A stretch of 18,111 nucleotides of DNA from an uncultured Prevotella sp. (GTDB lineage: Bacteria; Bacteroidota; Bacteroidia; Bacteroidales; Bacteroidaceae). The stretch spans positions 1 through 18,111 of the forward strand of contig CALFUF010000020.1 in assembly GCA_937916405.1 (NCBI GenBank). Direction: 5' to 3'. This document shows positions 16,178-18,111 of this stretch, one piece after another. A model generated the notes under the pieces. That model ran no database searches, had not been told where the DNA came from, and was given only the letters and a program-made list of their open reading frames with translations. Both the position numbers and the translations under genes were made by a program. How positions within the stretch are numbered: the stretch's first letter is position 1; each line of letters opens with the position of its first letter.

Positions 16178-16956
16178 GGAAGATCACGGATATCAAAGAG
16201 CTGAGGGAGATCCAGATGGGTATCCTTGATGATGTGCATCGCTTCTGCGAGGAAGAGGGACTGCGTTATTCCCTGTCGAGTGGTACCCTGATAGGGGCGA
16301 TACGCCACAAAGGCTATATCCCTTGGGACGACGATATTGATATCTACATGCTCAGAAGCGACTATGAGCGGTTCCTCAAGACCTATCATGACCAGGAGGG
16401 ACGCTATCGGGTGTTGGACCCTAAAAAGGAAAAACATTACTATTATACCTTCGCCAAAGTGGTCGACCAGCGCACAAAGATGGTGGAGAAGGAGACGGAG
16501 GGCTACGAGATAGGGGTGTATATCGACGTGTTCCCTGTTGACTATGTGACAGATGACATGAAGGAGCGTGAGCGTATCTTCCGACTCAAGAAACTGCTCT
16601 ATAAGATCCGTCGTTGCAAGATATCCCAGTCGAACCCGTTGCATTCCCGTCTTGCATACTTATGCTATCGCAGTCTGCCCATCTCTGTGGGGATGCTGAA
16701 TCGTTGGATAGACAAGTTGATTATCCACTATGAACCCACAGGAACACTTTGTCACATGACAGAGGCGGGACCGTCTATCAAAGGCTGTTTCCCTGCTGCC
16801 GACATGAAGAAGATGATGGATGTGAAGTTTGAGGACCGTGTCTATAAGATGATGATTGGTTACGACGACCATCTGCACAGGACGTATGGTGACTATATGA
16901 AACTGCCACCAGAAGACCAGCGGATGACGCATCAGTTCGAGGCGTACTATGTTTAG
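16174..16956 (+). CDS. LicD-family phosphotransferase
   Basis: The 260-residue protein carries the LicD/fukutin-type signature: SGTLIGAIRHKGYIPWDDDID at ~36-56, with the acidic WDDDID cluster likely to bind metal. LicD enzymes transfer a phosphorylated group, phosphocholine in the best-known cases, onto surface glycans. The substrate here cannot be told from sequence. I chose the ATG at 16174, which overlaps the amidase stop codon (ATGA); an in-frame ATG at 16159 would add five residues and increase the overlap. The protein lacks transmembrane segments, so it is probably cytoplasmic. It converges with the opine-dehydrogenase-like gene, with only 14 bases between the stop codons. Confidence 0.85.
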   Translation: MRKITDIKELREIQMGILDDVHRFCEEEGLRYSLSSGTLIGAIRHKGYIPWDDDIDIYMLRSDYERFLKTYHDQEGRYRVLDPKKEKHYYYTFAKVVDQRTKMVEKETEGYEIGVYIDVFPVDYVTDDMKERERIFRLKKLLYKIRRCKISQSNPLHSRLAYLCYRSLPISVGMLNRWIDKLIIHYEPTGTLCHMTEAGPSIKGCFPAADMKKMMDVKFEDRVYKMMIGYDDHLHRTYGDYMKLPPEDQRMTHQFEAYYV

Positions 16957-16989
16957 TTGAGAGTTGAAAGTTAACAGTTGAGCGTTGAC
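16955..16989. repeat. Five tandem heptamers across converging gene ends
   Basis: Period-7 units read AGTTGAG, AGTTGAA, AGTTAAC, AGTTGAG, CGTTGAC. They cover the licD stop codon, the whole intergenic gap and the last codons of the opposite gene. They resemble the short tandem repeats common between genes in some bacteria. There is no evident terminator hairpin between the two converging genes. Confidence 0.6.
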
Positions 16990-17984
16990 ATTCCCCAGTC
17001 ATAGACCTTATCAATATACGGACAGTCAATGTGGTGCTCATGCATCAGACGGTGGATGATGGCAAGACCATAAGGGAAGTCTTCTGTGAAATAACGACTT
17101 TGGAAGTCGGGGACGAAAGCGTCTCCGACTTTTCTCATGGGTGACAGGATGCCCTTGAACGCTTCGATGGAATGGAGCTTTTTAGTAAGAGAAGGGGCAT
17201 CCGTACTCTCGTAATAATCGAGAACGGTAGGGATGGCTCCTGGGGTGACAGGTAATACATCGAGCAAACGGAAGAACTCTGTGTCCATATCCATCAGCAG
17301 TTGGGAGGCTTCGTCTGTCCAGTCGCTATAAAACTGGTTTTGAGTGGGATAGGTCATTCCCTCGTGCCAGTCGTGCCACATGCTATAAAGCCGTGAGGTG
17401 TGCAGCAGAGGGTTGCTATTCGTCAGACTCACCTCGTAATGACTTGCCAGCAAATGGACGGGGGTGTCGAACATCTCTCCCAAATTCCCCCCTAAACAGG
17501 GGGAATTTAGGGGGGTCTCTCTCTTCTCTATGGCAACGCTCAGTGAGGATTTATATCCTAACAGATGGGCGGACTTACCATATTCCTCCACACGAGCGAT
17601 AAAGGGGACACGCTGGAAACCAAACAAGGGTGTGGTTTCTGGTAATAACTCTAAAGCCTCGAAGAAAAAGCCTGTACTGCTCACCACACTACCTACTGGT
17701 GTGTTGGGCTTGAGGTTGGGGCGGATAGCACGCAGGGTGTCCGCAATACCATAACCCGGTAGACAAAGAAGAACCATGTCGGCTTGCGGAATCAGTTCGG
17801 AAGGTTCTGCGGAAAGATGCTGGATAGTACCCTCAAGGGTCTTGTTTTCTGGCGTATAGATGGAAATGGTGCGACTCCATCGCTCCGGGTGCCGGGTCAG
17901 CAGACTCACCTCATACCCTTGATGGGCAAGATAACCTGTGATGACATGTCCGAGGTTGCCCCCTCCGCAGATACAGATATTCAT
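16971..17984 (-). CDS. NAD(P)-dependent opine/octopine dehydrogenase-like protein
   Basis: The 337-residue protein begins with a Rossmann nucleotide-binding motif (GGGNLG, 7-12) and has the layout of the octopine/nopaline dehydrogenase family: an N-terminal NAD(P) domain (~1-150) and a helical C-terminal domain with HYEVSLTNSNPLLHTSRLY (~181-199), which includes the family's active-site histidine region. Such enzymes reductively join an amino acid and a keto acid or act in reverse; the substrate is unknown. Residues ~157-170 (TPLNSPCLGGNLGE) come from a palindromic DNA insertion that kept the frame, in a linker before the helical domain. The start ATG overlaps the stop codon of the upstream aminotransferase-like gene (ATGA), so they form an operon whose promoter is outside the window. 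Confidence 0.82.
   Translation of the reverse strand: MNICICGGGNLGHVITGYLAHQGYEVSLLTRHPERWSRTISIYTPENKTLEGTIQHLSAEPSELIPQADMVLLCLPGYGIADTLRAIRPNLKPNTPVGSVVSSTGFFFEALELLPETTPLFGFQRVPFIARVEEYGKSAHLLGYKSSLSVAIEKRETPLNSPCLGGNLGEMFDTPVHLLASHYEVSLTNSNPLLHTSRLYSMWHDWHEGMTYPTQNQFYSDWTDEASQLLMDMDTEFFRLLDVLPVTPGAIPTVLDYYESTDAPSLTKKLHSIEAFKGILSPMRKVGDAFVPDFQSRYFTEDFPYGLAIIHRLMHEHHIDCPYIDKVYDWGMSTLNC
17474..17521. repeat. In-frame palindromic element with flanking 6-bp repeats
   Basis: AAATTCCCCC (17482-17491) pairs with GGGGGAATTT (17499-17508), and alternatively CCCCCCTAAA (17487-17496) pairs with TTTAGGGGGG (17506-17515), so two 10-base-pair hairpins exclude each other. The element is flanked by TCTCTC at 17474-17479 and 17516-17521. 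Removing 42 bases (one repeat and the element) rejoins AIEKRE to MFDTPVHLL in frame, exactly what is expected before an insertion. Confidence 0.75.
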
Positions 17985-18111
17985 AGGGTCCTCAATGCTT
18001 CTATCAAACGGTCGTTGTCTTCCGTGTTACGTACTGACAGACGGATATAGTTGAGACCTTTCAGTCCGTTCTTCGAGTCGCAGTCTTTTGCCATGATGTT
18101 GAAACGCTCCA
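17981..18111 (-). CDS. Aminotransferase-like protein, C-terminal end (partial)
   Basis: Only the last 42 codons are in the window; the gene continues past the right edge. They read ERFNIMAKDCDSKNGL, then YIRLSVRNTEDNDRLIEAL, and end in TL. This pattern (a short loop, then a conserved Arg in (Y)(I)R(L/I)(S/A)VR, then a final helix) is typical of the end of class I/II pyridoxal-phosphate aminotransferases such as histidinol-phosphate aminotransferase or CobD-like enzymes. The assignment rests on this short tail only. Its TGA overlaps the ATG of the opine-dehydrogenase-like gene. Confidence 0.6.
   Translation of the reverse strand, partial: ERFNIMAKDCDSKNGLKGLNYIRLSVRNTEDNDRLIEALRTL

Noticed and set aside
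16114..16644. A 176-codon open frame antisense to the amidase end and licD
   Set aside because: It overlaps two genes with clear family motifs on the other strand and has no promoter or recognisable domain.

Overview
The window looks like chromosome of a Bacteroidales bacterium, most likely Prevotellaceae. The evidence is two complete susC-susD-lipoprotein operons, promoters of the Bacteroidetes type (TTG or TTTG, 19-21 bases, then TAnnTTTG), start codons without Shine-Dalgarno sequences, lipoproteins with acidic residues after the lipobox cysteine, and a DUF1460 cell-wall amidase. The species is not determined. No rRNA, tRNA or CRISPR was seen.

Layout. Positions 1-277 hold short repeats and a terminator. 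Positions 278-6999 (minus strand) are operon 1: susC1, susD1 and a surface lipoprotein with a duplicated domain. Positions 7000-8368 are the centre: a promoter pointing at susC1, a tyrosine recombinase gene on the minus strand, and short repeats. Positions 8369-14635 (plus strand) are operon 2: susC2, susD2 and a SusE-position lipoprotein. Positions 14636-15268 hold two related terminator-promoter modules around a broken gene. Positions 15269-16956 (plus) are a DUF1460 amidase and a LicD-family transferase. Positions 16971-18111 (minus) are an opine-dehydrogenase-like protein and the C-terminal end of an aminotransferase-like protein.

The most notable feature is the centre. The two operons diverge and their first ~295 bases form an inverted repeat (6716-7010 and 8358-8652, about 94% identical, including a perfect 176-base block). 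These arms bracket a 1,347-base unique segment that carries a recombinase gene and the only good promoter aimed at either operon. I infer a DNA-inversion switch: in the orientation shown operon 1 is ON and operon 2 lacks a promoter; inversion would connect the same promoter and leader to susC2. Inversion control of SusC/SusD proteins by tyrosine recombinases is established in Bacteroides fragilis; this compact form, with both the promoter and the recombinase inside the segment and the repeats spanning the start codons, deserves testing.

A second notable feature is a 42-base element, palindromic in two alternative ways, inserted in frame in the opine-dehydrogenase-like gene between 6-base direct repeats. 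It resembles the coding palindromic elements known from Rickettsia.

No glycoside hydrolase, glycan sensor or ECF sigma factor accompanies the two operons, so the transported ligands are unknown.
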